64,000 nucleotides of DNA, taken from positions 124,001 through 188,000 of the forward strand of contig JASANG010001979.1 of NCBI GenBank assembly GCA_030248215.1. The letters run 5' to 3'. Below are positions 13,501-28,500 of the stretch, piece after piece. The notes beneath the pieces are model-generated. The model had not been told where the DNA came from, did no database searches, and saw nothing but the letters and a program-made list of their open reading frames with translations. This stretch comes from Enoplolaimus lenunculus (taxonomy: Eukaryota > Nematoda > Enoplea > Enoplida > Thoracostomopsidae). Each line of letters opens with the position of its first letter. Position 1 is the stretch's first letter. A program made the translations under genes and the position numbers.

Positions 13501-16500
13501 TTTTATTACCTAATTTTGTTTCACCTCCGGTAAATGTTCCGGCGTCGAATGAAAAAATGACTCCCGGGTATATTTTCATTGGGATCCGATTTTCACAATA
13601 CTGTTGTGTGAAAAAATGACCTCCATTAAAAAGAGACACCATCTATTTTTACACAGTGTCACATGAAAAAATGACCCCCATTAAAAAGGGACCCCGGCCA
13701 TTTTTACACAGAGTCACATGAAAAAATGACCTCCATTAAAAAGAGACCCCCGGTCAGTTTTACACCGAACTGTTTAAAATTATTCTCTATGAAAATAAAT
13801 TGATTCCCGCAGGCGAATAGTTTTAAGCACAGTGAAATCTAAAATTAAGTAACAAAACGAAGCAAACTACTTTACCGCTCGTAATTTGAGAAACAGACTA
13901 TGAAGCTAATTTATGGAAAATTCAAGACAAACACATACTTTGGCATAGCAACAACTATTTTGGTTTGGAAGCCTACATCGCTGAACTGTTAAAGGTGGCG
14001 CTTTACTTGTGCATTTTATGCCTAAGGTGTGATAACAAATAAGGAATGTATATAAGGAATGTGTTGCCAAAACCAAATCCGCTTCAAATATGTAATGTTC
14101 GCCCTTGAAACTATTACACATTTTAATGTCACCTTACGGTAAAACAGGGACGTGTCTAGGGTTACCTGCCCCCCAAAATCCAAATTCAGGTTGTTTTGCA
14201 ATGGCAAATTAAGATTTTTCAGTCGGCATTCAGTTTGGTTTAGTCCACTCCACCGTGGTTTCGAGATAATTTCATATTTCTAAGTACGAAACGTGTGAAG
14301 TATTAGCCGTTTTTCTCGAGGTTATAACTCAACTAGAAAATAGTATTGCGCTGACTTCAAAGTTTTGCCAATGTCGATACCGATTCTTATTTTAAAATTC
14401 TGCCGATGCCAAACCTACAATGCCGATTCCGATGTCGATGCTAATTTTGGTCAAAAACGCAAATACTTAAAACCTGACAAGCATAAACAAATATGACAAA
14501 GGCCAATTTCGCTCAATTTCATAGTGTGCACATTACGCATCTGAAATGTATTGAATGACAAAATCTCAGCGAGGTTATCCAAAAAAGGAAAGGCGTTATA
14601 TTTAGCACGTTAATTTAGTAAGTAGCTCCAAGTCATTAATTAAACGTCCGTTTTCTTTTAGTTTTTCTTCAGGCATTTTACGTTCTAAACTAAAACTAAA
14701 TCCAAGAAACTTTAATTCCAAATTATCACTGCAAAGCGGAACCCCGTTTCTCGAGTTTTAGCTACGCCCCTTGTTAGAGTAGCACTGTATACCTGCCTGA
14801 ATCTATATGAATAACTGAATAATCAACAACTATGTTCCCAGTTCGAATAACACGTGCACAGATTTAATTTTTAGTGGTTTATTCGAAGTTTACTAAATAA
14901 TCGTGGACGTTTTTCAGGCTAATGAAGGCTTAACGTATTTTTTCATATTTAGAATGTTTTGTTCGCGCTATTCTGTTGTATTTTTGCAGTTTTTTTGAAA
15001 ATAATTATATGTGGATTAATCTAAAAACTATCTCTGCATTGGTTGGTCGCTGTGGTCGTTGATTCATGCAATAAATGCGTTTGCAAAGTCTGCCTCAATA
15101 AACGATCCGGTGTTTTTGTTATTACGCCAATTCAGTATTTTTCTTATGGAAACAATATTGTTTTGTCTTCTATCAAAATCTCTAACTTCTTCGTTCTTTC
15201 AGGAATGTTTTCTTTGGGAAACAACAAACAAGCCACAGATTTGCTTTTTACTAAAGAGGTTCCATGAGGTTACAATCTCTATTGAACCAGGAATAAAATG
15301 CTAGAACTGTCAATACGTATGTAATTTATATTAAATTTGGTGATTGTTTAATATTTACTTACGTATTGAGACTTTGGTGGTTACGTAGTTTTTATTTTCT
15401 AGAACGACCTCGCCTGGGCACTGCTCCAGAAAATCAAAACTATGTAACTATCAATGTATTTTATATGTCAATGCGCGTATCAAAAATGTCCCCGATATCT
15501 TACTTAAAATGTGAAATCGAACAAAAATTTATTCGAAAACAATGATTTTGCTGGTGAAATTTGTTAGTTTCTGGTGTTAACTTGAAAATTATATATTCTA
15601 GGGGTGTATGCAAGAGAGAATAAGGTTTATATCCGAAATTTGTTGCAAAACTTGAAAAAACACTAACAGGTTCTAGAACGTTAACCGGCAGAGGACTATT
15701 TGGTTATCATTTCCTGAAATAAAATCGTGGCTACGCCTATGATATATTTTGTATTGTTTTAAATACGTATAATTTTAAATTTTCTATAACTCCGTCCATA
15801 TAATTCACTTCGCTTTACGCTCTAATTACACTTTTTCATTATCTAAATGACATTTTTCGTTTAAAGTTAAACAGCATTAGCCAATGCAGATTTATAAATA
15901 TTAATGGAATATCATTTCTTTAACCTCCAACTGCGAAAAGACTGAAGACCAACTCTGGTGATCCGACAGATGTTGGCTACCAAAATGTCGCATTAACTTT
16001 TAAAAACATTACAAATTCTAAGAAAATACTGAGATTCTTTAATGAAACACTATAACGTAACGACTATCGCTGGATCTAAACAATATATACTTGATTTGTG
16101 ACTCAAAAACAGTTGTTTCCGCTGGTTGCGTGTAGGCGATTCAACGTTAGATGTTAGGAAAATGTTTCGTTTTCAAGTAGAATCTAACCATGCGGTAAAT
16201 ATTTTAGGAGTGCTTGCAATTCACTTGATTTGATTTTCAGTACGAATAGAAGACCGCAAAAGCGTGGCCTAGCAATCATTTTGACTTTGAAGGTTTCAAT
16301 CAAAATGGTAGATGTACGGTTTAAAAACTAAAACTCTAATTACAGCTGAACTAAACTTGAATATTTAGTTTAAGCAAAACTTAAGTGACTATACGGACGA
16401 GCTAAACTAGAAGTTTAAGTTTTATTTAAACTCACACGATTTTAATTTTAATACGAGTTTAAGTAAGCTTATTTTTAGTTTAAAAGTAACAAGTGTAGTC

Positions 16501-19500
16501 CAGAAATAATATGTATCTAAGTATTCATTAAGTTTAGCTTAAACTGAAAATATGTAATATTTTAAATGGGTTTAAGCGTAAATCTCCTACCTGTGAGTTT
16601 AGTTAATCCATAAAGTTAGTTTAACATTGCTAGATTACCTTAAGCTTAAATCAAGTTAGTTTAAGTTTTTAGATAATAGTAACAAGAGCTGGTGGCAGCG
16701 TGACGAAGAACATATCTAACCTACACACTTCGTTTGCCATTTACGTCCCAATGGCTGGGTTTCCAGAATCTTACCTAAGTATAAGTTATACTTAAGTAAT
16801 TACTTAAGTTACCGACTTAAGTAAATACTTAACTCTTTGAGCAAATACAAGTAAACGCCAGATTTGAGAAACGATTGTAACAAAAAAGCTATTGTTTTGT
16901 TTTATATTAAGGAAGTATCACGAGTTAACAATTTTAATTAGGCCAAGCCTTATATGCTCGTACTGTTACTCTGTAATAAATAAAGTTTTAGTCAGTGACT
17001 TAAGTATTTACTGAACTTAAGTACGCTTTTAAAAACGACAAAATGGCTAAGTAATTACTTAGCAGATTACTTAAGTACTAAGTCATGGTTAAGTAAGGTT
17101 TCAGAAACCTAGCCAATATCTCTTACCGTCTGTTATCGTTTAAGGTAAAGGACACATTACCGTTTTTTCTATTTTTATATCAGTTGCTTCGTTTACTGTA
17201 TACAAGAGAATGCAACTCTTGGGTTCCGCAACTTACACTTGGCACGAAGTGTACCATCGGCGTTACGTTTTGGCCGACCCCCACTTATTCAAAGGGAGGA
17301 CCGCTATCACATGCGCTACCCTTAAAATAACTATAAGCGGATCATTTTTGATGCCGTACACATAAAGTGCCATGGTTCGAAGAAGTTGTACTCCCTCTAA
17401 ATAAGGGATGTCAGCCGTAAACGCAACGTGCGTTGGGTGCCATTCTTTTATACACAGAATGTACCGAGTTGTACACTCTTGTAAAACGCGTCATTATCGA
17501 CTCTTGGTATAATTAAGCTTTCAAGCAAAAAACCTAAGTAAAGTTAAATTATGTCATTATCCAATTTGGCAAAACTAACACAACAGCATCGTAAACAACG
17601 AGCATTCCGGCGTCGCCGTATGGTGTCTGCGGACTCAAACGGTGCCACAACTGTGATGTCTGGAGACGAAATTGATAGCGCTGCAACTACGCCTCGGCTT
17701 AATACTAATCGAAGACACCGGAGTGTGATTAAAAAGTAAGCGTAATGTGTCGACGATGGGCAGTAGTGGATCCAGCATTTTCCATTGGGACGGCACACTT
17801 TTGACCCAAAATTTTACAGTTTGAACCATCGTTTTTAGCATTTTTTGTTTTCATTAATATTGACCAAATTTTTCAATTCGTTTGTGACCTCATCATATTT
17901 TTCATGTATTTAGCAATAAAAGTTGTGAACTTCAGAAGAACCATTTGCATGTAAACATTTTCAGCAAAGCAAAACCAGAGGGTCGCTGACAATGACATGG
18001 TGTATAATAGCGTACCAGGAGCGCAGCGTTTTTAAATTGCAGGAAAACTTTTAGCCCTTCTTATAAATCATCTGCGAAATTCCCATCCTTCAGGCTTCAC
18101 TTGTGTGCGAGAACTTTATGTGAAAGACTGTTGATTCATGAGCAATTCCTATTGAAAACTGCGTATTGCCAAACCTGATTAGCAATTTAAATCGCGCATA
18201 TATGTATATACTTCTATTAAATTCTAACTAAAGCAATCCTGTTAGTTCTTCTAATACGTTGTCGGTTGATCAGGGGCCATAGGCAGGGACTGAAAAGTCG
18301 ATGGATCCCACTTTTAAACAAAATATGTGCTGAATAAATAATGTTGCATTTTATTCATAAAAAATATTACCGTCAATTATTCATATGAAATAAATAAATC
18401 AGCAGTTGATCTATTTTGGCATAGGTATATAAAGATGGGTGTAATAAATGTATGGGCCCACGTTAACTATAAGCAGGGCCGAGGCTATGCCTCGTAATCC
18501 CTCTCGCCGTGCGGACCATTCCTCCAAACAATTCATTTCGGTCTTGTGTGATCCACTGGAGCCTTCTGTCGTTGACCGAGCACCGGTGTGGTTCGCAGAG
18601 GTCCTATTCAAAAATAATATATAAACTAATTAATTTAGTCGAACATATTTTGGACGCTCGTATAGATGCTATGTTCCAGTGCGTCCGGAGGCCTTGAAAT
18701 GATCAGAATTCAGACTAATGTTCTGTGAGTGGGACCAAAAGATTCACTGAGTCACTTAAAGTGGGTCCCACCTGAGGAAGCGAGGTCGTCCTCCTAGTTA
18801 AGTAGGTAGGGTGCTAGCCTCGGCGATGACTAAAAAGAGCCTGCTCACCAAGCCTACTTAAGCATAAGTTTTCTAGACTTTAATTTGCCCAGTATCCCTG
18901 TCTGCTAGCAGGCTGAACTTTTAATTACCAAAGGTCGGTATACAACTGAAAACCATCGGAGGTCGTCCTCCTAGTTAAGTAGGTAGGGTGCTAGCCTCGG
19001 CGATGACTAAAAAGCCTGCTCACCAAGCCTACTTAAGCCTAAGTTTTCTAGACTTTAATTTGTCCAGTATCCCTGTCTTCTAGCAGGCTGAACTTTTAAT
19101 TACCAAAGGTCGGTGCACAACTGAAAACCATCGGAGAACAGGAGAATGTTTCATCCCGACGGCTAAAGCTAAGCTGTAAACGAAATATGGACTCTTGATT
19201 TAGGACGGCCGGTTGCAAATTCGAGATAAAAATATCCCGGTATTTCCAGTAAAAGAAAAAAGCAGTTTCAAAAAAGATATTGCGCGGTTTGCTCTCTAGC
19301 GTTCCCTGATTCGGACAATTAGTAGTTTGAAACGAGTTATTCCACGGTCTGCTCTGTAGCGCCCCCTCATTCCGACAAATACGGCTAAAAGCCTGAAAAG
19401 TATTAATATTGCATGTTGAATCATCTGCTTGTGTAAGCTTTTTTTTCATAAAAATGTATTTGGCATCATCAATTATGTTTATTTTTAAAAAAACATAAAT

Positions 19501-22500
19501 ATTTGTTGCCGATTTGTTGTATACCGGATACGTTTGTGGACTGAATTTTCATGAGCTGTAACGTTTAGCTGTCAACGCAGGCGTGGGCAGAGTTTGTGAG
19601 TGGTATTGGCATTTGTTTGGTTTCAGATCCCAGTGTTATTGTTTGCTTTATCACTCTCAGTGAAGAGAGTATTTGAAAGATAATCTTTGTTTTCAGTACT
19701 AGAAATTTGAGATGCCTTGGGGCCAAGGCCTACATTTAATTTGCCGGCACCAAATTTCAAATGCAGCCTTCTCTGGTATTGATGCGTCTTGAAGAGCTAA
19801 ACAAGAATCTAATGCTTCGGTTGTGTAAAAAACGTTTAAACCATGTGCTTGCACTCATTTTTGTCGACTACAGTGTATTATACAGAAATCATTGCTACGA
19901 CTCAACGGGCCCTTAACCAATGGGGGCTCAGCCCCTTGAAAAAATTTAGCCTCCCTAGAACATTTTCAACCATGCTTGTAAGTCAACGAAACCCTTTGTA
20001 TGCCCTTCTGAAATAATTCCGCCCCCCCCCAAACAAGATAAGCTGGCTACGGGCGCATGCGACTCAGCGTTTTATTTTTGACAAAACTGTGTCAAAATAC
20101 GTTTTTACACAAATATCCATTGGCCCCGGTTGGAATTGACCCCGGGGCGCGTTTGTATCGCGTGATTCGCGTGCCCTTCAAAACTTCCAAGACATCGATA
20201 GATCACTATATCCTTTTTGAGGAACTGTACTACAAACATTTCTTCATTTGTCTTAAATCTGTTGCTCACCTATGAACTGAAAATTTTGATGCCCAAAATG
20301 CATATAACATCCGTCACAACCGGTTCGTTTATTACATGGTCATATAATTTGGACATTTAGGTACATCCGAACTATAGGAATTGTACGCTGTACTAATTCT
20401 TTGACAAATTATTTCCCTCGAAATTTGTATTAGGCAAATTGCAAAAAAATTCTACATTTTCCGCTCGCTGTTTTAAAATTAATGCATTCGGCTCACACTC
20501 CGCTCTGCTCAAAATATAACAATTTCGTTAATAAGCGTGTCTTGAATAGTGCGAAACTTGCCGCATTTATAGACGCTACGCTAACAACCACAGCCAACGC
20601 GAGTAATGGGTCATTTAGACGTGTGTTTGGAGCGAATTCAATTATAAATAAACGAAAAAGAAAAACGCTTTTTTTATTCGTTGAAAGTTTGCAACAAAAA
20701 CTATCCACAATAATCGGCTACCGGTAGGATTGTGCATTTGGGAGCCAGCTGCAACCGCATCCAGAGTTCACTAAACAATTTTTTATGTATTTTATAAAAA
20801 GGTACATTAGTTATCTTTGACGAAAATTCATCAATTTAAAATTTTCTCTCAATTGCACCTTATTTACGCACCCCTACTCAGTATTTTGGCGGCGTTCATG
20901 CCTGCGATAGGTGCAACTAAAATTATTGTTTTTCGGAACTCAAAAATTACAAATTTTTTTCGCGCAAATACGAAATTGACTTAAGAATTTTTGGTTGACA
21001 CAAAATTGTTTTACAGAAATATATACGCGTATAAGGGCCACGGCTAGGATAGAGGAACGATAGAAAATTACTACTCCATGACTTCTGTTACAATCTTACC
21101 GTGTGTGGCATATGAGACCCTAAAATGTAACCATCGAATCAGCGCAAACAAATTGAATTTTTTCTGGTTTCTCGCTAATTTTTATTAAATGTTTCAAATA
21201 TTATTTAACGTTATCACCTGTAAACGCTGGCAATTGAAATATTGTTATTATTGCCTTATATAATTATTTCTCACTCAGTTAGAAAGAAAATTTTCTGTTT
21301 ACAGTATATTAAAGTTGTCAAATTGCATCGAAAAAAACAACTGTCATCATCAAACTGTTCCGTACGATTCGTGTACGAGGGAGATAGAGAAAATATTATT
21401 ACAACTGTCATCTGGTTGCTATATTGTGCGTGCGTTTTTGGTTTATTTTGCGTTTGAGTCTTACATTTTCGGCTCCCCATATAACGATACGCAAACTGTG
21501 GGACGATTAAAGGTAGTACTATAATTGACGTGTGGCAGTGTCTGCCGTCGTTCGACGCCGGACGTCAAATGAAAGCCAAAAATTATAGCGTCACCCATAG
21601 ACTAGCTTTCAGATGAAGAGACTTTTGTATAACTCCCCAATCAGGCTTAGGTCAGGCTTCGACATGACGACGCTGTTGTACACGTTTCACTCCACTTTGC
21701 TTGGAGATTCCTGAAGTATTTCAAGATAGTAAGTATAATCGGTATTTGTAAATAGATGTACAAAAATTTAGGAAATGGTTGGCTAAGCTTAAACCTAAAA
21801 CTTGTCTAAGCCTCAGTCAAGCTTTAATATGAAGTGTGGGGAAAAGTGTACAAGACCCAATGATGATTTAGGGTCGATGCCTAGATTGATTAAAGACAGT
21901 TGCCAGTTGTCAGTAACTGAAACTTTTTCCATTCACCCCTTTTCCAGTACGAATATTTTCTATTTCAGTTGAGATCTAATTTCAAGTTTGGACACACGGT
22001 TTGCACCAGGTTGCTTATGGAGTACACTGTATTTGGGTAAGGGTTAATTTAAAATTGGGGTTATTAAGTGTTGTGTCCGCAGCTATAAAACAAAAAATGC
22101 ACTTAGGCGGTTCGTTCATGATCAGCATTTCTGCTTCTGACGTGTCACTAAACTTGTAAAACTAAAATGGTAAGCGGATCCTTGAGCATTGCTGTATATG
22201 CTAGTGCTTCGAACCGTTATTGAAAGCATGTGACGGGGTGCCCCGAATGGTGACCAGGGGGGCTCGACAATGCCGCAGGGAAGATTTTAAAGTCGTGTGG
22301 GACAACATACATTGAACAAAAAGGTTTCATAAAAAATGCATGTTCAGTGCCAAATCCAGGATTTCTCGATGGGTTGATCCGAGACAGGTTGGCTGAGCCT
22401 CTCCCGCCTTCTTCTGAGTTTAGTTTTGGGCCACCAGGGAGTTCTCTTAAAGGCTGGTCTGACTTTTTCACAAGCGAAGCCAGCGAGCATCGCAAGCGGG

Positions 22501-25500
22501 GCCCCGTTTCCCTGTTCCGGAGCCTATAGGTCGCGTCATCCAATTTATGCGTTACCGTTAAAAAGCAGCTGTCTGTGAGTGGCGCTATACTTTTGATGAC
22601 GTCCGGCGACGTCCGTCACCGTACGTCACAGTGCGGTATCGTACGTGAATTACGTTCGAAACCGTGCGGTGACGGACGGTGACAGATGGCGACGGACGGC
22701 GCTGCACAACAAGTACTGTGCTACCCTAATTGAACCACCGTTAATTGCAATTCCTTTTTCGGAATTATTTTGGTCGTTTTCTCCCAGTGCCCATGCAGCT
22801 TATGGAAGCTGACTCCAATGGTGTTAAAATTTTCGCAATCAACCGAATGGTTAACGAGTTATTGTTAAATAATTGATTTGGCGCGCTGCCAACGATTTGG
22901 GACGGCCCAAATCAGTTGTTTGACCATAATTTGTTAACCAACCGTGTAATAACGGAAACTTTAATACCATTCAACTCAGCTCTGCAGCTGCATCGAATGA
23001 TATATAATTTGTCTAACTTTTTGACAAAATTTTTTTGGGTCCCATGGGGGATTTTGGGACCTTAAAAATTCGAATTTTCCAAAAAATTAAATTTTGGAGT
23101 GGAATGAGCAGGGGAGGTCATGAGAAGTTCAAATATGCAAAAAATTTTAAAATCGAGCCATTTTTGAGTAAACGCGAGCAGGGGGTAGATAACGGAAAAA
23201 AGACCCCAAGTGTTAGTGGAATTCATTTACACTATAATTTGCAATGGTTTTAAATTTGCCTCAGCGTCAGTGTTGTGTCGTCGTTTTTGCGCAGAGTTGT
23301 ATATTGTCAATATTTTAATTTTTTAACAATGCAATGACAGTGAAACCGGATATGTATTGCGACGAAAAAACACTGTTTTACGTTTCAACTGTACAAAGCT
23401 AATCGAGAGTATTTTTAGTGGATTTTAGTATTATCTAAATAAATGTCAGAGAAATAGTCGCACGGTTAAGTTTGTTCTACTCAAGGTGCAACCAGAGCAA
23501 GTCCTCGTCAGCTGTGTGGCCAATCCGGGCATGGCCAACCACTTTATTGTTCTGTTTAACGAATCAGTAGATTGTTAAACAAACGGCAGGTGTTGGCCTG
23601 CCGGGTAAAAGGTCATCCGCATAGGGCCGGACAACTTTTCGAAAGCCGACGACAGTTCTGCAGAGGTCAGCTATCCGGTTCCAATCCGATTCGGCTGGTC
23701 CAAAGCGGAATTATGACTTGCTTTAGCCCAAGACGGAATTATCTGTGATAAAGATGTTCGTTTTCTAATTGGTTACTTGATAGTCGTATTTTGCTTGATT
23801 CCATTTTGCACAGCAAAGCAAACTTAGCCAACAGGCGGCGATTACTTAGCCAATCAGAAAAGAGTATTCGCATCAGCTAATCGTATTTGAGTATGTCATT
23901 AAGGTAGTAACCAATCACAATGCGTACACTTGTGGTATAGGAAGAATTGGGCCGTTGGCTAGCCCAAGTCTTAATTATGTCCCGGAGTAGCTCTATTCGG
24001 AATTTGTCTAAATTGTGACATGCGCCAGGAGGTTAGTTAGTGGTAGCGTTGACGTACCAATAAATAAGTACCTTAGTTACCAGAGCCAATAGTTACCCAG
24101 GCCAAAGATACGGTTTACATAGCTATTCTCCCAGAATAGGTACTGCTGGTACTTGCTAATATTATTTAATAGAATAGCCAATCAAAATACACCGTAGGAA
24201 AATACCCTGCGTTGCAACTTGTGCTACGACATATATTTTCAAACTTTCAATTGTCTACAATGCGCTGGGCTAAATCCTAAAGTTTTGTATATAAACTTGA
24301 ACTCAGAACTTTGTTGTCGGGAGAATGACAAATATTACCGCAAACCCACAAACAAATGTTGCAATATAGTGTTTAACTTGACAGCTTTTTATAGCGGAAA
24401 CTATTTTATTTAAACTGAAAAACACGACAAGAATTTCAATTATTTGATAATTCCGTTTACAGCAAGGTTGTGTGGAGTATTTTATCGAGAGCCTGTTGTA
24501 TTATGGGCATTGGTGTAGCTTTAACAAAAACGAGAATTCCGAATCTTAAATGGAATTTGAAGTTTTTCGACGTGGCTATGTCTAGCAAAATGTGCATGTA
24601 TCTGACTAAGGGTTGCGCTATACTTGCCGCACGCCGCCACACGTCGCCGGACGCCACCTCGCACCACTGTAAAACTTATTAAAAAGCACCACTCGCCACC
24701 GTGGGGCGTCGCGCGCCGGGGTCCGGCTCAGTAAAGTATAGCGCAACCTAATTCAATGACAATTAAAAATTGAGTCTTTATTCTCACTCACTTCGCTCGC
24801 GAGTTTCCTTCATTTTTCTGCCTTTGTTCCAACAAGTGTGGTAGCATTGAATACACGATTTGACCGAATCAGAATTCGAATCCATTGCAAATTTGCCGAA
24901 TAAGAATCCTAACGTTACATTCTGCAATTTTTTCATATATCGGTAATTTGTTTCAGAATACTAACGCAATTAGAATATTGCTTTTTGACCTGCAAAACTG
25001 ATACCTCAGTTCTCTCAGGAACCGCTGCACCGATTTTGATAACCTTTTTGGTTTGAAAGAGTATAATCCTGGGTGTTAACCTGGCAATGGTTTTTCAAAT
25101 TTTAAGCCGTGCTACAGGCTAATTTGCATAATTGGTTAAACCTAAATTGGGACTTTTTGTGATATTTCACTAATTATTAGTATTACAAGCAATGTAATTT
25201 CAGTACTAAGGGGTTTTTGGTCTCTAGCAATCTGAATAAATTGTCTACAAATCTTCAAAACCGATAATTGAATAGTTAGCTAACAGCTAATTTGTGTATT
25301 GCCATAATTGATAAGGCTAAATTAGGACTTTTTGCAATATTTCACTAATTATTAAGGTTACTGAAGGTTTTATGGATGCGAGAAACCTGAATAAATTGTT
25401 TACTAATATCCAAAACCGATAAATGAACAGTTAGCTAATAACTAATTTGCATATTGGCTTTATTCCTTAAGTGTGTTCGAGCTTCACTCAATACATGTAG

Positions 25501-28500
25501 TCCCACTACGACTGGTATCAGAAGTTGTTTAAAAGTTGAATTGTTTACGAACATCGTTGGATTCGTCTTATTCCAACCGAATCCGAACCTCAAATTTTTG
25601 CCGAATCCAAACTTTTGTTGGCACTCAGGTTCTAACTCTTGGTTGTTTAGTCGGTAAACTTTCAAAAAGGATGCACAATTTTTCTAGTGGGGACTGAGCC
25701 CGCCCTGACCCTCTGACTACTGGCCCGACTAGTCACCGAGAGTTGCTCTACCTGAGTGGCTGGACATTGCTTAAATATTGAATATGACGCGTTTACAGTT
25801 TTTCAATGCTCAAGCATTTGTTTTGTTTTATTGTTAAAATTACAAACGGCCAACTCTTGCGAGTCAGTTGACAGTTTTACGAGGTTTTTACGCGAATTTT
25901 TGAGAAACTTTTCATTTTTTTCTCTTTTGATTGTTTTAAATTTTCAGTATTGTTTTTATATTGCATAGGTGTAGATTTTTAGCACTACTATATATCAAGC
26001 AGTTAATTTACTGCGTTTGTTAGCGGCATATTTAAAGCAATCTATATACCGTTTAGTAAAATATGTAGTAGATACTTTAAACAACCCGACGAAACGTGTC
26101 ATGTAATTAGGGGGCCGGAACAGACATTCCCCATGCCTCTTATTTTGGGGGCCCCTACACCTAAACGGGCCCCACCCTATACGGTTGAAACAAAAACCGT
26201 CGAAGTTTTAAAATGCGTCTGGCTTCTCTGCTCCAGCACTGCATGTAAATTCTCATTTTAGTAAAAGAAAAGCAAATTTATTTATGTTACTTGTGAATCT
26301 AACGTTTGTCGCCCAGACAACTTGTCGCCCAACAATATCCTAAAGCCTATGAATAAATGTAAACATAATTTCAAGCGTAATCCTGTGCCTTAGCCTAAGC
26401 CTAAGCATAATAATGAGCGACAAATTGTCGAGTCGATGAAACTTCGGATTACAATTTGCCGGTTGAATGAGCTGTCAAGCGCCGAATGTCATGATACCGT
26501 TACTTTTAGTAATAAACACGGGCGTAGGTATACAAGGCGAACCATAAAGGGAATATCCCGTGCTGCAATTGTTGTGAAGACCAAAAAGCATAATTTAATC
26601 TTGCCTATGTCTTTGGTAATAGAACGAACCCTTTTGGAATTAAAAATGAGGCCGTCCGTAGTCAGGGGTAGCAGGGGTGCTTACCGCCGGGCCGTTTTTT
26701 CACTCCTTCAGAAAGGTTTTAACCTCATTTGCAAGTCATGCAAAATGCTTGCAATAACTTTTCGGAAACTTTTTTAACCCCACCTAGCTTGTTGGAGCCG
26801 GCTAGGGCCTGAAAAAAGGTAAAATGTACCAAAATAGACAGTCTTTCTCTACTGGTATGGTAATACTTACAAGTCGACAAGCCTAAGTTGAAACCTGTGT
26901 TAAATAATGATGCGTTAAACTGGTTAGACATCGGTTCACCCTGAAGTTTTATTACTAATATTAAAAATTGTAAGCTACATGAACAGTGATAACAACCTCG
27001 CTTTTTATTTATTTACATGTACTAAAGCGATTTTAAGATTTTGATGACAACGCCTGAACCACATAAACCTTCAAGTTATGCGTCACATGAGTCAAACCTC
27101 TGACCCATGACCAATCATGACTCATCAAATTGCTGAAATTTTGATCGATGACTGATTTGCGACACTGCCCCCCAAACTTCTCGCGTTGAGCGTTTCACAC
27201 GATTCGCAAAAAAGTCTGAAAGTTATACTTTATTAATAACTATTTTGATTATTTCTATTTCAGTATCGGTTATTATTTATCGTGGGAAATGAGCGCAGCT
27301 GGCAGCGAAAGTTCAGGCTCAGTCGATCATGCTCATGGAAGCAGCGGTGTCGGCGGAGTAAACGATAACGGTCTTGTATCTCTTAAATATTCACCGTCAA
27401 TCGAAGATATCACTGTAAGCGCTGCGTTTGATCGTGGAAGTCAGGACGTCACCGATGATCGGTGTGAATCTATTTATTCGCAGTGTAAGTTCAAGGGCGT
27501 AGTCAAGATTTGTTTTAGGGAGGCTGGGACGGATTATGACCTTACTTGACCCTACGTGACAGGCTGATTTCCCCCCATCAGATCTTTCAACCCGGAAAGA
27601 TCCACCTAGACCGATCTTTTCCTCAGGAAGGATCTGCCTAGGCCGGTCTTTCACCTGGAAACACTTGCCTGGACAGATCCATCTCGTTTAAGCCGATCTT
27701 GTCCCATACCGTTGCTTACTTTTCAGTGACCCTCACCTTTTACCCTGCTTTGAGACAGGCAAAACGCAATAAAATCGTTTTGGTAGACTTACCATCCTTA
27801 CGCTCAACCATTTTGCTCACCTGTTCTTTGCAAGCATTACAAAACCGTACATCCATTTGTCTCCTCAATTTAGCTTTTCCAATATTTGTGAATGTCAATT
27901 TCGGTAAATGTTATCGGCTTTGCGGCATCGTCGATGCAGGGCGATAAACTTACCGGTGCGTACCCCACCCACAGGGCGATAAAATTACCGGTGCGTACCC
28001 CACCCAAAGGGCGATAAAATTACCGGTGTGTACCCCACCCACAGGGCGATAAAATTACCGGTACGTACCCCACCCACACGGCGATAAAATTACCGGTGCG
28101 TACCCCACCCACAGGGCGATAAAATTACCGGTACGTACCCCACCCACAGGGCGATAAAATTACCGGTGCGTACCCCACCCATTGTTGCGGTCTTGTTGAA
28201 AAAAATTTGTAACACAAACACTAAAATCTGTGTCGTTTAGTTACTTGTATGACAAAATGTCAGAAAATTGTCCATGCTTTGTACGGAGCAAAAATATAGC
28301 AGACTTTAAGGGTCACCGCCGGTGAGTACTTCCGATTCGATTATTTTTGGTTTCTGTAATTCAAGTGGTGATTTTCAGTTTAATGAATACTCTTTCAATG
28401 AACAACTATGTGATTATGAATTGTGAAAAGTTTCAATAACTTCGACACTCCTTAGGTGCCGCTGTTTAGTTACGTAATTAGATGTTACTATGTCACGTAC

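Larger units (their letters stand above)
7469..20549. other. Intron 3 of the RhoGAP gene (13 kb)
   Basis: This is a repeat-filled intron. Apart from the candidate alternative first exon and the elements listed separately, it holds short MITE-like pieces with GGCGTA/TACGCC ends (8050-8115, 12011-12162, 15600-15740). It also has a CGCCG-rich patch (10300-10400), reiterated AAAATTGTAAGGTAAG blocks (10420-10620), and a copy of the TCGGAATC/GCCGATGCC hAT family (14350-14600). No other exon was recognised. Confidence 0.6.
20724..27263. other. Intron 4 of the RhoGAP gene (6.5 kb)
   Basis: No further exon recognised. It holds a TTAGGC-type block (21780-21860 and 26385-26415), CGTCC/GGACG-rich palindromic DNA (22590-22710), a dispersed repeat (22740-23260), and a block at 23440-24180 related to 32570-32670 and 57690-57870. 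A small MITE (24611), a Helentron-like copy (25005-25512) and a GTAGCCAGCTC copy (26675-26812) complete it. Confidence 0.6.

Noticed and set aside
26436-26777. 113-codon frame on the + strand
   Set aside because: Its second half is a copy of the GTAGCCAGCTC repeat and the rest resembles nothing known.
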